From the NCBI GenBank assembly GCA_023429825.1, contig JAEZDC010000065.1, positions 1 to 53,103 on the forward strand: 53,103 nt of DNA. Reading direction: 5' to 3'. This DNA is from Bacteroidota bacterium. GTDB taxonomy: Bacteria > Bacteroidota > Bacteroidia > Chitinophagales > Chitinophagaceae. Below the pieces are notes generated by a model. It was not told the DNA's origin and did not search any database. It saw nothing but the letters and a program-made list of their open reading frames with translations. Shown here in pieces: positions 33,816-42,934 of this stretch. The translations under genes were made by a program, and so were the position numbers. How positions within the stretch are numbered: position 1 is the stretch's first letter; each line of letters begins with the position of its first letter.

Positions 33816-35168
33816 TTAATTAGTGTGTTCAGGTTCCAATTGTTGAATGATCTTCTTCGCAGCAGCCACTCTAATCTTCTTATTCTTCTCCACCAGTCTA
33901 TGCGTTATCCAATGTTCCAGTTTATGATGCATTGGAATAAGTAACGCAGCAACGCATACCATTGCTAACAACATAAGAATGGGTGAATGATGTGTAACTG
34001 CACCCAACCATGGATGTAATAACAGGTTTAAAAATTCGAACACGATCAGTAAAGCAATAATGCCTAAGAATCGTATCAGTTTCTGGTTGGCTATGATCGA
34101 ATGACTGAATACAAAAAACAAAATGATAAATGCGATTAACCCGAATGCAATGGCTGCATATTGAAGATTATGTTTACGCTCTTCCGTTGATTTATACTGC
34201 CTTTCATCATCTAGTAAAGCCATTGACTGCATCTGTGCAACCTTGCTCAATCCATATACACTGTCTTTCATCGCCATGTATTGCTTGGTATAGTTCAATG
34301 CACTATCACTGTTGACTTTCTCATAAACCCGGGCAAGACTTAAAGTTGCTCCCATCCTTCTTATCAGGTATCCATCCTTAACCGCATTGTAATAAAGCTT
34401 ACTGTAATAAAGTGCGGAATCAATATTGCTTTCATATAAGTAATGCCAGGACAATGCATAAAAAGCTGACCGCTTTCCCTCGTCAGCATTTTTATTTTTT
34501 TCAGCTTCCTGCAGTGCGGCCCGGTAAAATTCCAGGGCTACCTGCTTTCTTTCTGCATAGTAATGTATGTAACCAGAACGTATCAATATCCGCGATACCG
34601 GTTGATGTGCTGCCCTTGCCAGTTCTTCACATCGCTGGTTATAATAAAGGGCAGAATCCATCTTTCTTTCGGTTATATAAACACTTGAAAGATTACCCAG
34701 CTCGGCTATCATGAACAATGAATCTTTAGCCACAGCAGATGCCGTCAATGACTTTTGATAGTATTCCTTCTGTTTCGCAACATCAGTATATAAGTTGCCA
34801 AGTCCACAATATACCATTCCGATCAACTGCTGATTATTGAGATCTTCCGCCATTTTCAATCCTTTAAAAAGCATGTCAGTTCCTGCAGCCATATTACCAG
34901 ACAGCGCTATGGAATAACCAATGCTTCCTATTATTATAAGCTCTCCAGGCTTATCCTTTTTTGCCCTGGCCTCTTGCAACATCTTTTTTTGCAGCGCTAC
35001 AGCCTCTGCCGGATTCGCTTCTGTCTCAGAAATAAGGAAATCACTCAAGGCATTCAATCTCTTCATTTCATTGGTGGAGTGTTTAATGATATTCAATAAA
35101 CTGTCTCTTTTTTGTGAAAAACCAAACGAAGTAATGAATATGCAAACGAGCAAGCATACTGTTTTCAT
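33816..35168 (-). CDS. TPR array member B
   Basis: 450 aa. Signal peptide (ending SFGFSQ), TPR repeats with the recurring DSALYY motif (about residues 30-310), a short coiled coil (SMALLDDERQ), and the shared three-helix module (about 335-450). The module differs from A by a handful of residues (for example IPMHHKLEHWI). Although the proteins are nearly identical here, the DNA differs at many third codon positions, so the identity is not due to very recent copying. Starts 13 nt after the stop of member C. Confidence 0.87.
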   Translation of the reverse strand: MKTVCLLVCIFITSFGFSQKRDSLLNIIKHSTNEMKRLNALSDFLISETEANPAEAVALQKKMLQEARAKKDKPGELIIIGSIGYSIALSGNMAAGTDMLFKGLKMAEDLNNQQLIGMVYCGLGNLYTDVAKQKEYYQKSLTASAVAKDSLFMIAELGNLSSVYITERKMDSALYYNQRCEELARAAHQPVSRILIRSGYIHYYAERKQVALEFYRAALQEAEKNKNADEGKRSAFYALSWHYLYESNIDSALYYSKLYYNAVKDGYLIRRMGATLSLARVYEKVNSDSALNYTKQYMAMKDSVYGLSKVAQMQSMALLDDERQYKSTEERKHNLQYAAIAFGLIAFIILFFVFSHSIIANQKLIRFLGIIALLIVFEFLNLLLHPWLGAVTHHSPILMLLAMVCVAALLIPMHHKLEHWITHRLVEKNKKIRVAAAKKIIQQLEPEHTN

Positions 35169-35181
35169 AGCGAGATACGTA

Positions 35182-36578
35182 TTAATTATTTGTTTCAGTT
35201 TCTAATTGTGCAATGATCTTCTTCGCCGCTGCCACTCTTATCTTCTTATTCTTCTCCACCAATCTATGCGTGATCCAATGCTCCAGTTTATGATGCAATG
35301 GAATTAGCAACGCAGCTACACATACCATTGCGAGTAACATGAGTATGGGTGAATGATGTGTTACTGCACCGAGCCATGGATGTAGTAAAAGATTGAGAAA
35401 CTCAAACACGATAAGCAGTGCAATCACTCCTAAGAAACGGATGAGTTTTTGGTTGGCCATGATAGAATGACTGAATAAAAAGAATAAGATCACAAATGAA
35501 ACCAATGCCAGTGCAATAGCTGCATATTGAAGATTATTCTTTCGCTCTTCATGTTGCCGCAGTTTTTGTTGTTCTACATATAACTGCCGTTGGTCTTCTT
35601 CGAATGTTAAGGACTGCATCTGTTGGATCTGCGCAATGCTGTCGAATTGCGCCTTAGCAACATTGTGCTTTTCCAGATAGAACAAGGCCTTTCTTTCATC
35701 GCCTTTTTGTTTATATGCTTGATAGTACAAAAGTGCCGGATCTATCAATTGATTAGGAGAAAGACTGTCCAATCTTTTTCCCGGAAACGCCAGAGACAGA
35801 TAAGCGAGTGCAGAATCTGCGTTTCCGATGTAATTGTAATAACGAACCATTCCAAGTTTTCCACCCGTTGTATTGAGATCCAGCCGTCGCGCTATACTAA
35901 GATTCAAACGGAAATAGCCGTAAGCCAAAGTAGGCTGGTTCAAACCCAGATGCACACGTCCGATAGAGCTGTATAATATAAGAGAACTATCTTTCAGGAT
36001 CGAACACAGTTCTTCTGACTTTCTCAAATACAGCAATGCCGAATCATATTGTTGATCGCGAAGAAATCTAACGCCAAGATTCGCCAATACGGTTCGCTTT
36101 ATCATCACGCAGCTTTTCGGTCATCACCCTCGAGAAAACCAAGCGATCGCATATAATAATGCTGACTCTTCTGCGCATTGGATCCGCTGTAGATGAGCCC
36201 ATACATATTGGTGATATAGGCATACAGCAACTTGTTCGACACTTGTTCGGCAAGTTTCAATGCTTCAATATTATACTGCAGTCCTTTATACATTTGTCCG
36301 TGTTGGCTGTACCCGTAACCCATAAAACTTTTTCCGTAAGAGATCATATCCGGATAGTTTTTGGATTCTCCAATCTTCAACATTTGCTCACCGCAATACA
36401 CCAACGAATCACTTCCCTTCGTAACATAGGCCCATGTGTAAAAACGTGCAGTCTCTAATCTTGTATCTGCATCTAATGAATTACTTATAACATCCAGCAA
36501 GCTATCAGTATATCTTTTCTGCGATATAGCAGCAACGCAGATCAGTAATAATGAAAAAAAGATGATGATCTTTTTCAT
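35182..36578 (-). pseudogene. TPR array member C, split by a one-base frameshift
   Basis: Two frames together equal one member. 36105-36578 encodes the signal peptide and first TPRs (157 aa, ending EGDDRKAA). 35182-36108 encodes the remaining TPRs and an intact three-helix module (about 308 aa). The total of 1397 bp is one base short of 466 codons, so the repaired protein would be 465 aa, within the 450-476 of its siblings. The junction has an A4 run (T4 at 36114-36117 on the plus strand). Adding one A, or slipping -1 there, reads DDRKSCVMIKRTVLAN without a stop. As it stands, a GTGA overlap could restart translation at 36108. Possible explanations are sequencing error, phase variation, decay, or two coupled polypeptides. 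Confidence 0.75.
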
Positions 36579-36585
36579 GAGAAAT

Positions 36586-37974
36586 TTAATTAGTTGTTTC
36601 AGGTTCCAGTTGTTGAATGATCTTCTTCGCCGCTGCCACTCTTATCTTCTTATTCTTCTCCACCAGTCTATGCGTTATCCAATGTTCCAGTCTATGGTGC
36701 AATGGAATTAATAATGCAGCAACACATACCATCGCTAACAACATGAGAATTGGTGAATGATGTGTTACAGCACCCAACCATGGATGGAGTAACAAGTTCA
36801 AAAACTCAAATACAATAAGTAATGCGATCACTCCCAAAAAGCGAATGAGCTTTTGATTCGCTATGATGGAATGACTGAATACAAAAAATAATATGATGAA
36901 TGTGACAAGCGCTAAACCTATCGCTGCATATTGTAAATTCTCCTTTCTTTCTTCAGACTGCTGGAATTTTTTACGCTCTGCTTCTTTTTGTCTCTCCTGT
37001 TCAGCATACCCCATATTCTCTATCTGCAGCTGCTTTTCTTTACTGAAGGCCGAGTCTTTTGCTTCCATTGCAATACGGAGGTAGCGGTAAGCCTCTTTAT
37101 CATCTTTGTTGTGATATAACTCAGACAACATTTTACCTGCTTCGATCGCCGTAGTTGGTATCTGGTTTCTTTGTGCAAGATCTAAAGCTTGTTGAGCATA
37201 AGCGATGCTGGAATCAGTATTGCCTGTCTCCCGGAACAGGGTAGATATTCCCATCACCGCTTTGCACAAAAGCATGGTGTCATGGTACTGCTTTCCATTT
37301 TCAATGGCCATCCGGTAATAGTTCAGAGCGAGATCGCGGTTGTTCAATTTATTGTGAACGAGTGCAAGGCCATTTAAGGCATTACCCATTTGGTATTTCG
37401 CAGGGCTGCTATTAAAATATTCGTACGACCTTGAATAGTAATAAAGCGCAGAGTCATACTGCCGGAGATACACATAAGCATCACCGAGATTTCCAGTTGT
37501 AATTGCCTTTGTATAAATGTTATTTGTGAATTGAGATGCTTCGTATGATTTTCTCATATAGTTGAACATCTTGCTGTAATCTCCCAATGATTCATACACT
37601 GACCCAATGTTGCCGTAAGTGCCTGCCTGTCCCTGCATGTCACCGACCTCTTCACGTATTTGTAATGCCTGGAAATAATAGTTCAATGCCCGGGCATATT
37701 GTCTTTGCAGATACTGGTTACCCATTTGGTTTAAAGCCATACCTACCCCTTTTCGATAACCGATCTTTTCAGCCAGGTCAAAAGCTTGCTGTGCATAGTC
37801 AACTCCTTTTTGAAAAGACTGTTCGTATAATCCTAAGCGGCATAACAGGTACACCCTGGTAGTATCATGCTTTGCAACAGACAATAAATGTTTAAGACTA
37901 TCTATTTCCCTGTTCTGTGCTTGTAATTGGAAGACGGCTAAAAGGAAGATGAGAATTGCAATTAGTTTTTTCAT
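36586..37974 (-). CDS. TPR array member D
   Basis: 462 aa. Signal peptide (MKKLIAILIFLLAVFQLQAQ), then REIDSLKHLLSVAKHDTTRV, the typical opening of Bacteroidota TPR sensor proteins, and about six TPRs (30-300: ARALNYYFQALQIREEVGD, YDSALYYYSRSYEYF). A coiled coil with NMGYAEQERQKEAERKK precedes the conserved module (about 347-462). Topology by the positive-inside rule is TPR outside, basic tail inside. Starts 15 nt after member E ends. Confidence 0.88.
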   Translation of the reverse strand: MKKLIAILIFLLAVFQLQAQNREIDSLKHLLSVAKHDTTRVYLLCRLGLYEQSFQKGVDYAQQAFDLAEKIGYRKGVGMALNQMGNQYLQRQYARALNYYFQALQIREEVGDMQGQAGTYGNIGSVYESLGDYSKMFNYMRKSYEASQFTNNIYTKAITTGNLGDAYVYLRQYDSALYYYSRSYEYFNSSPAKYQMGNALNGLALVHNKLNNRDLALNYYRMAIENGKQYHDTMLLCKAVMGISTLFRETGNTDSSIAYAQQALDLAQRNQIPTTAIEAGKMLSELYHNKDDKEAYRYLRIAMEAKDSAFSKEKQLQIENMGYAEQERQKEAERKKFQQSEERKENLQYAAIGLALVTFIILFFVFSHSIIANQKLIRFLGVIALLIVFEFLNLLLHPWLGAVTHHSPILMLLAMVCVAALLIPLHHRLEHWITHRLVEKNKKIRVAAAKKIIQQLEPETTN

Positions 37975-37989
37975 GGGTACTCGTTGTAT

Positions 37990-39387
37990 TTAAGGATTGA
38001 CCATTTCTTTTTCCAACGTTGCGATGGTTTTCTTCGCTGCACTCAAGCGTATCTTTTTATTTTTTTCTACCAGTCTATGCGTGATCCAATGTTCCAGTTT
38101 ATGATGTAGAGGAATGAGTAATGCAGCTACAAATACCATCGCTAACAACATGAGCACCGGTGAATGATGTGTAACGGCACCTAACCATGGATGCAATAAC
38201 AGATTTAGAAATTCAAAAACAATAAGCAATGCAATCACACCAAGAAAACGAATGAGCTTTTGGTTGGCGATGATGGAGTGGCTCAATAAGAAGAAAACAA
38301 TTATAAATGTGATCACACCTAATGCAATGGCTGCGTACTGAAGATTGTGTTTGCGTTCCTCCTTTGCCTTCAATTCGGCTGCATGCAGTTCCTGCTGTCT
38401 TAATTTTTCATCGAAAACAAGATTATTTATTTGATGTTGCTTTTGCTGGCTGAATAAAGTGTCATTACAAGCTTTACTAATGTCCTGGTAAAAAAAAGCA
38501 CTATCTGCATTGTATTTGCGGTAGTAGTGAGAAAGAAATCGTGCTGCATCCCTTAATTCCTTTACAAACCCCCTCTTTTGGGCGATAACCTTGGCAAGCG
38601 TGCCATAATGTATAACGGAATCGTGCTTCTGTTGCTTTTCAAACACTTGCGCCATGGTTAAATAGGCGTCACCCAATGAAATGAGATTTTCTGATTCTAT
38701 GAGCGGAACAAAGCTTAACCGAAGATATTCCATTGCTAAGGAATAACGGCCTGATTCATAGTGTATCTCACCAAGCCTTGCCAACGATCCACCAATAGTT
38801 CTCTTATAATTTATCTGCACAGCCAGATTATAAGCTTGCTGTGCAAATAGTGCAGCTGAGTCATATTTTTTTTGACCCAAATAGTTGACACCGATATTCA
38901 AGGTGCTTATAGTTTCTCCAACCTTATTATTTATTTGACGGTGGAGGGCATTGCCTTTAAAATAGTAGGTCAAAGACTTTTGATAATCCTCCTGCGCTAC
39001 ATAAACAAGCCCGATATTGCCATTAGCTCCTGCCATACCTTCTATGTCATTAATTTCTTCACTTATTTTCAAAGCCTTCAATTGCAGTTCAAGGGACTTT
39101 GAGAAGTTCCCGGCTACGTAATAAATGTTACCTAACCTTCTGTAGCTGCGTGCTTCTCCTTTTTTAAAACCGATGCGTTGTGAAATGTCTAATGCATCTA
39201 AAGCTAATTGCATCGCAGTATCGGGATTGGATTCAAAAAGACGGAAGCTTATTTCTGTGAGGAGTAAAACTTTGCTGGTGTCTGACCTTTCACGCTGCAG
39301 TAACGTCTTTAAGCTATCTAACTCCTGTGTTTGTGCAAAACACTTTACAGAAAGTAGCATCGTTAAAATGAATAGTAGCTTCTTCAT
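37990..39387 (-). CDS. TPR array member E
   Basis: 465 aa. Signal peptide (ending KCFAQ), LDSLKTLLQRERSDTSKVLL, about six TPRs (SKSLELQLKALKISEEIND, YQKSLTYYFKGNALH), a coiled coil with NLVFDEKLRQQELHAAELKA, and the shared module (about 348-465). The tail has IRLSAAKKTIATLEKE instead of IRVAAAKKII, which groups it with member G at this position. Its ATG overlaps the stop of member F (ATGA), indicating translational coupling. Confidence 0.88.
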   Translation of the reverse strand: MKKLLFILTMLLSVKCFAQTQELDSLKTLLQRERSDTSKVLLLTEISFRLFESNPDTAMQLALDALDISQRIGFKKGEARSYRRLGNIYYVAGNFSKSLELQLKALKISEEINDIEGMAGANGNIGLVYVAQEDYQKSLTYYFKGNALHRQINNKVGETISTLNIGVNYLGQKKYDSAALFAQQAYNLAVQINYKRTIGGSLARLGEIHYESGRYSLAMEYLRLSFVPLIESENLISLGDAYLTMAQVFEKQQKHDSVIHYGTLAKVIAQKRGFVKELRDAARFLSHYYRKYNADSAFFYQDISKACNDTLFSQQKQHQINNLVFDEKLRQQELHAAELKAKEERKHNLQYAAIALGVITFIIVFFLLSHSIIANQKLIRFLGVIALLIVFEFLNLLLHPWLGAVTHHSPVLMLLAMVFVAALLIPLHHKLEHWITHRLVEKNKKIRLSAAKKTIATLEKEMVNP

Positions 39388-40805
39388 CGGGATTTCATTG
39401 TTTCAGGTTCAAGTTGTGCAATGATCTTTTTAGCTGCAGCCACCCTTATCTTTTTATTCTTCTCCACCAATCTATTCGTTATCCAATGTTCCAGTTTATG
39501 ATGTAGCGGAATAAGCAATGCAGCAACACATACCATCGCCAATAACATCAGCACCGGTGAATGATGCGTTACCGCTCCCAGCCACGGATGCAGTAACAGG
39601 TTGAGAAATTCAAACACAATAAGTAAGGCGATCACACCCAGAAAGCGAATGAGCCTTTGATTGGCCATAATGGAATGACTGAATACAAAGAACAATATCA
39701 CGAATGTGACAAGTGCCAACCCGATGGCTGCATATTGCAGGTTGTTGTTACGTTCCTCTTTTTCTTTTTCTTTCGCCTGGGCAATCTCCAGCTGACGCAT
39801 TTTTTCAGCAAATAAAATATTCTCTACATCGGTACGCTGTTCTTTTGCAGTGAGTGTGTCCCTGGTAGCAACTGCTAACTCGAGGTAGTGCATGGAGCTG
39901 TCCTTGTTGTTAAGTTTTTTATAGATCCTGGAAAGCAGCGTAGAAGAGACATCCAGGTTACCTAAGTTTCCGCTAATAACATCTGATTCATGTGCTTTTT
40001 TTGCATAATACAAGGCTGAATCTAACCTGCCTGTTTTCTCAAATACCTCAGCCATATTCATGTGAAATGAGCGTAAAGGCAAGCCCAACTTTTCCAGGAT
40101 ACGTACTCCTTCCCTGTAATATTCTAACGCTACAGCGTATTGTTGTTCGGCAGCACTGATGCGTCCCATATGCAATAAACCGCCAGCAACACGATATATG
40201 TTATCTTTTGTCTTGCCCAGGCGATACATTTTGTCTGCATAGAATCTTGCCGAATCGTATTTTTCTAAAGAGCGATAGCAATTGATGACGTTAGCCAGGT
40301 TGATTACATCATTGGGTTGCGCTGGTGTGGGTTCCGATTGTTCGACCTGCTCCAATACCTGCCATGCCCGCAAAATATATTGCAGCGCTACGTGATGACT
40401 TCCAGGCTTCATGTAGAAAGTGCCAATATTGTTAAGGTTTTTGCTAAGGCCGCGAAGTTCACCGATCTCTTCGTTGATCTTCATCGCCTGCACATATAGT
40501 TCTAAAGCACGACCTCTTTCTCCTTTATTAGCTGCCAATACACCGAGCGCATTGATACACATGGCTTCGCCTTTAACAAAACCCATACTTCTTGACAAAC
40601 TAAGCCCTTCATTTAAACGGTACAATGCAGAATCAGCATTCAGTAGATTGATGTATGCATTCGCCATATCACGGAGGATGACGACCTTAGTAGTATCGTG
40701 TTTTGCTTTCAACAGTTCAAGTGTGAGGCTGTCGATTATTCTTCGTTGCGATAATATATCCTTGCTCGCAACAAACAGTAGCAATAACAGTAGTATTCTC
40801 TTCAT
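39384..40805 (-). CDS. TPR array member F
   Basis: 473 aa. Signal peptide (MKRILLLLLLFVASKDILSQ), TPRs across about 25-320 (GRALELYVQAMKINEEIGE, VALEYYREGVRILEKLG), a coiled coil with NILFAEKMRQLEIAQAKEKE, and the shared module (about 355-473). A substitution in the tail (HWITNRLVEK, His to Asn) is unique to this member. It is separated from member G by 58 bp that contain a short repeat also found upstream of G. Confidence 0.88.
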   Translation of the reverse strand: MKRILLLLLLFVASKDILSQRRIIDSLTLELLKAKHDTTKVVILRDMANAYINLLNADSALYRLNEGLSLSRSMGFVKGEAMCINALGVLAANKGERGRALELYVQAMKINEEIGELRGLSKNLNNIGTFYMKPGSHHVALQYILRAWQVLEQVEQSEPTPAQPNDVINLANVINCYRSLEKYDSARFYADKMYRLGKTKDNIYRVAGGLLHMGRISAAEQQYAVALEYYREGVRILEKLGLPLRSFHMNMAEVFEKTGRLDSALYYAKKAHESDVISGNLGNLDVSSTLLSRIYKKLNNKDSSMHYLELAVATRDTLTAKEQRTDVENILFAEKMRQLEIAQAKEKEKEERNNNLQYAAIGLALVTFVILFFVFSHSIMANQRLIRFLGVIALLIVFEFLNLLLHPWLGAVTHHSPVLMLLAMVCVAALLIPLHHKLEHWITNRLVEKNKKIRVAAAKKIIAQLEPETMKSR

Positions 40806-40843
40806 ATGATCAGTTAAAGGTCAACTTAGATAGATGTACCTGC

Positions 40844-40878
40844 ATTATCGAATTTTCTCATTGTCACATTGTCGGATT
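40844..40878 (+). repeat. Direct repeat flanking array member G, left copy
   Basis: ATTATCGAATTTTCTCATTG plus a CATTGTC-type tail. It resembles 42360-42394 (GTATTGTCGAATTCTCTCAT plus tail). The copy supplies the last codons and the TGA stop of member G. Confidence 0.55.
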
Positions 40879-42261
40879 GGCTTCTGATTCCAGTTGTTGA
40901 ATGATCTTCTTTGCCGCACTCAACCGTATCTTTTTATTCTTTTCTACCAGTCTATGCGTTATCCAATGTTCAAGTTTATGGTGCAATGGTATCAGCAACG
41001 CAGCAATCGTCACCATGATCAGTAACATCAACACCGGTGAATGATGCGTTAGCTCACCGAGGTAAGGATGCAACACCAGGTTGATGAACTCGAACAGCAC
41101 CAGTAACACCAGCACGCCTAAGAATCTTATTAAGCGTTGACTGGCAATAGTGGAATGACTCAGCACCATGAACAATACAAATGCAGAGATGATGGTGATG
41201 AAAATGATCGTGAACTGTAATGAGGTCTTTCTTTCTTTTGCCGCAGCAAGTCGTTCCGCCTGCAATTTGGACTGACGCAGCTTTTCGTTCTCCAACATGC
41301 TTGCCAGCAAGCCATTCTTCTCTGAGTTTACCTGGGTGAAGTAAATAGAATCTGCCAGCTTATGATAGTACATCGATTTTTGTGGATCGATGTCCTTGTA
41401 CAGGGTTTCATAATGCCGACCGAAGTACAGCATCCATTGAGCGTGCTGGTTGGCCAAAGCCATATCAAAACCCTTCTTGCAATAGTAGAATGCCGAATCT
41501 GTTTTTTTGGTAGAGATATAATAATAGGTATAGCCATAGTATACAGAATATAAAGTCAGGTAGTCCTGGGCTTTTAAAGCTTCAGCTTCCGCCATGCGGT
41601 GATAAGTCCATGCAAGATCCATATTGCCCATTGCCTGGTGCAGGTCGGAAAGTGGTAGCAGGACGCTAGTGAGCAGGGTAGGTTTTTTCATGGAGATGGC
41701 ATATGCCTCCTGCAACATGACGAGCGCAGTATCGTACCGTTTCATACCTCGATAAATATTGCCCAGGTTCTGCAAGCAATACAGTATACGAACCGTATCT
41801 TTTACCTTACGGGCAATACTGTCTGCAGCAAACAAATATTGTATCTGTGTAGCCTGGTCACCCTGCGCACCGAACAACTGCGACAAACTGATCATGCATC
41901 CCGCAACTGCACCCACCTCACCGATCTCTTCATTTATTTTTAGCGATTGTATCTGCACCTCAAACGAACGCGGATAATTATAATCCCGCAACAATGCATC
42001 GCCCATCAGGTCAAGGGCACGGGCTTCACCTTTACGAAACCTGAGCTGCTTCGACAATGAATCAATGTACTCAGCGAGTTTTATGGCTTGTTTCGGGCTT
42101 TTGTAAATGAGACCGTTGAGTATCTCCTCATTCAGACGATTCACAAGTACGGTGTCTTTTTTGGAAGATGCGATCAGTTGTTGTACATCGGTAGGGATGT
42201 GTTGCGCAACAGTACATAGACTTAGAAGCAATGCAGTGGCAAAGCAGGTGAATATTCTCAT
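40864..42261 (-). CDS. TPR array member G, most divergent and first in the operon
   Basis: 465 aa from MRIFTCFATALLLSLCTVAQ (start chosen to fit the signal peptide; the frame is open to 42294). TPRs span about 25-320. The pre-membrane coiled coil has SMLENEKLRQSKLQAERLAA. The membrane module is recognisably the same but more diverged (FEFINLVLHPYLGELTHHSP), keeping the HP.L...THHSP and HHKLEHWITHRLVEKNKKIR signatures. It is the promoter-proximal gene of the array and is bracketed by a short direct repeat. Confidence 0.87.
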   Translation of the reverse strand: MRIFTCFATALLLSLCTVAQHIPTDVQQLIASSKKDTVLVNRLNEEILNGLIYKSPKQAIKLAEYIDSLSKQLRFRKGEARALDLMGDALLRDYNYPRSFEVQIQSLKINEEIGEVGAVAGCMISLSQLFGAQGDQATQIQYLFAADSIARKVKDTVRILYCLQNLGNIYRGMKRYDTALVMLQEAYAISMKKPTLLTSVLLPLSDLHQAMGNMDLAWTYHRMAEAEALKAQDYLTLYSVYYGYTYYYISTKKTDSAFYYCKKGFDMALANQHAQWMLYFGRHYETLYKDIDPQKSMYYHKLADSIYFTQVNSEKNGLLASMLENEKLRQSKLQAERLAAAKERKTSLQFTIIFITIISAFVLFMVLSHSTIASQRLIRFLGVLVLLVLFEFINLVLHPYLGELTHHSPVLMLLIMVTIAALLIPLHHKLEHWITHRLVEKNKKIRLSAAKKIIQQLESEANPTM

Positions 42262-42359
42262 ATGCAGGTATGGATTAGCAAGAAAATTAAGCATTTTAAC
42301 TGCTGCTTCCTCGAAAAATTAGGATGCACTGCTGCTTACTGATTGCTTATACCAATACA

Positions 42360-42394
42360 GTATTGTCGAATTCTCTCATTGTCATTGTCAAATT
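42360..42394 (+). repeat. Direct repeat flanking array member G, right copy
   Basis: Matches 40844-40878 with a few changes. Both contain TCGAATT-T/C-TCTCATTGTCA. Confidence 0.5.
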
Positions 42395-42508
42395 ATGTTT
42401 TCATCTCTCTTTAATCCGCCTCAGTAATCTTTAATCATTCTAAAGAACCTCTTAATCTGTACTCTTCGCAATTCTCACCAACTTGCACTCATAACAAATC
42501 ATCCTTAT

Positions 42509-42664
42509 ATGAGATCAGGCGTAACAGGAGAAACATGTAAGATCACAGGAGTGTACAAATGCATGGGCGAACAGGTACTAACAGTAGAATTGAAAGCCGG
42601 TGAATCATTCCCACTTCATAACACTTACGGAACTGTTTGCTGGATCTTGAGACAACGTTTATAG
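42509..42664 (+). CDS. Small conserved-looking 51-residue protein
   Basis: MRSGVTGETCKITGVYKCMG, then LTVELKAGESFPLHNTYGTV and a CWILRQRL end, stop TAG. It has three Cys and a GESFP motif that I recall from short Bacteroidota proteins of unknown function (pattern G-Y-x-C ... GE-x-FP ... W). The family memory is not firm. A terminator follows at 42741, supporting an independent small transcription unit. Confidence 0.6.
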   Translation: MRSGVTGETCKITGVYKCMGEQVLTVELKAGESFPLHNTYGTVCWILRQRL

Positions 42665-42740
42665 GCCTTAGTATACATACCATACATACTTCCTACCCCT
42701 ACTGCATACCGTACCAAATGAAAGAAATTATAGGTGAGTA

Positions 42741-42766
42741 GCACAGGTTTCTACCTGTGCTTTTTT
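42741..42766 (+). terminator. Terminator downstream of the 51-residue gene
   Basis: GCACAGGT / ACCTGTGC with loop TTCT followed by TTTTTT. Confidence 0.9.
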
Positions 42767-42890
42767 AATTGATGTTCGTAACATCATACAGGTATATACT
42801 ACGTAAGAGTGATCAGCACAGAAGGAATGAAGAGAGTTTGAAAGTAGTAATATCAAGATAATAGCAAAGATATAACCATTGCATTAAGTA

Positions 42891-42920
42891 AAAAGAAGCC
42901 CCGCATACGGGGCTTCTTTT
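42891..42920. terminator. Bidirectional terminator downstream of the serine hydrolase gene
   Basis: AAAAGAAGCCCCG / CGGGGCTTCTTTT with loop CATA, 15 bp past the stop of the minus-strand gene at 42935. Confidence 0.92.
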
Positions 42921-42934
42921 ATTGATCTTCTATG

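Noticed and set aside
36105..36578. Array member C as two independent genes
   Set aside because: The lengths sum to exactly one sibling minus one base, the TPR pattern continues across the junction, and only the first half has a signal peptide.
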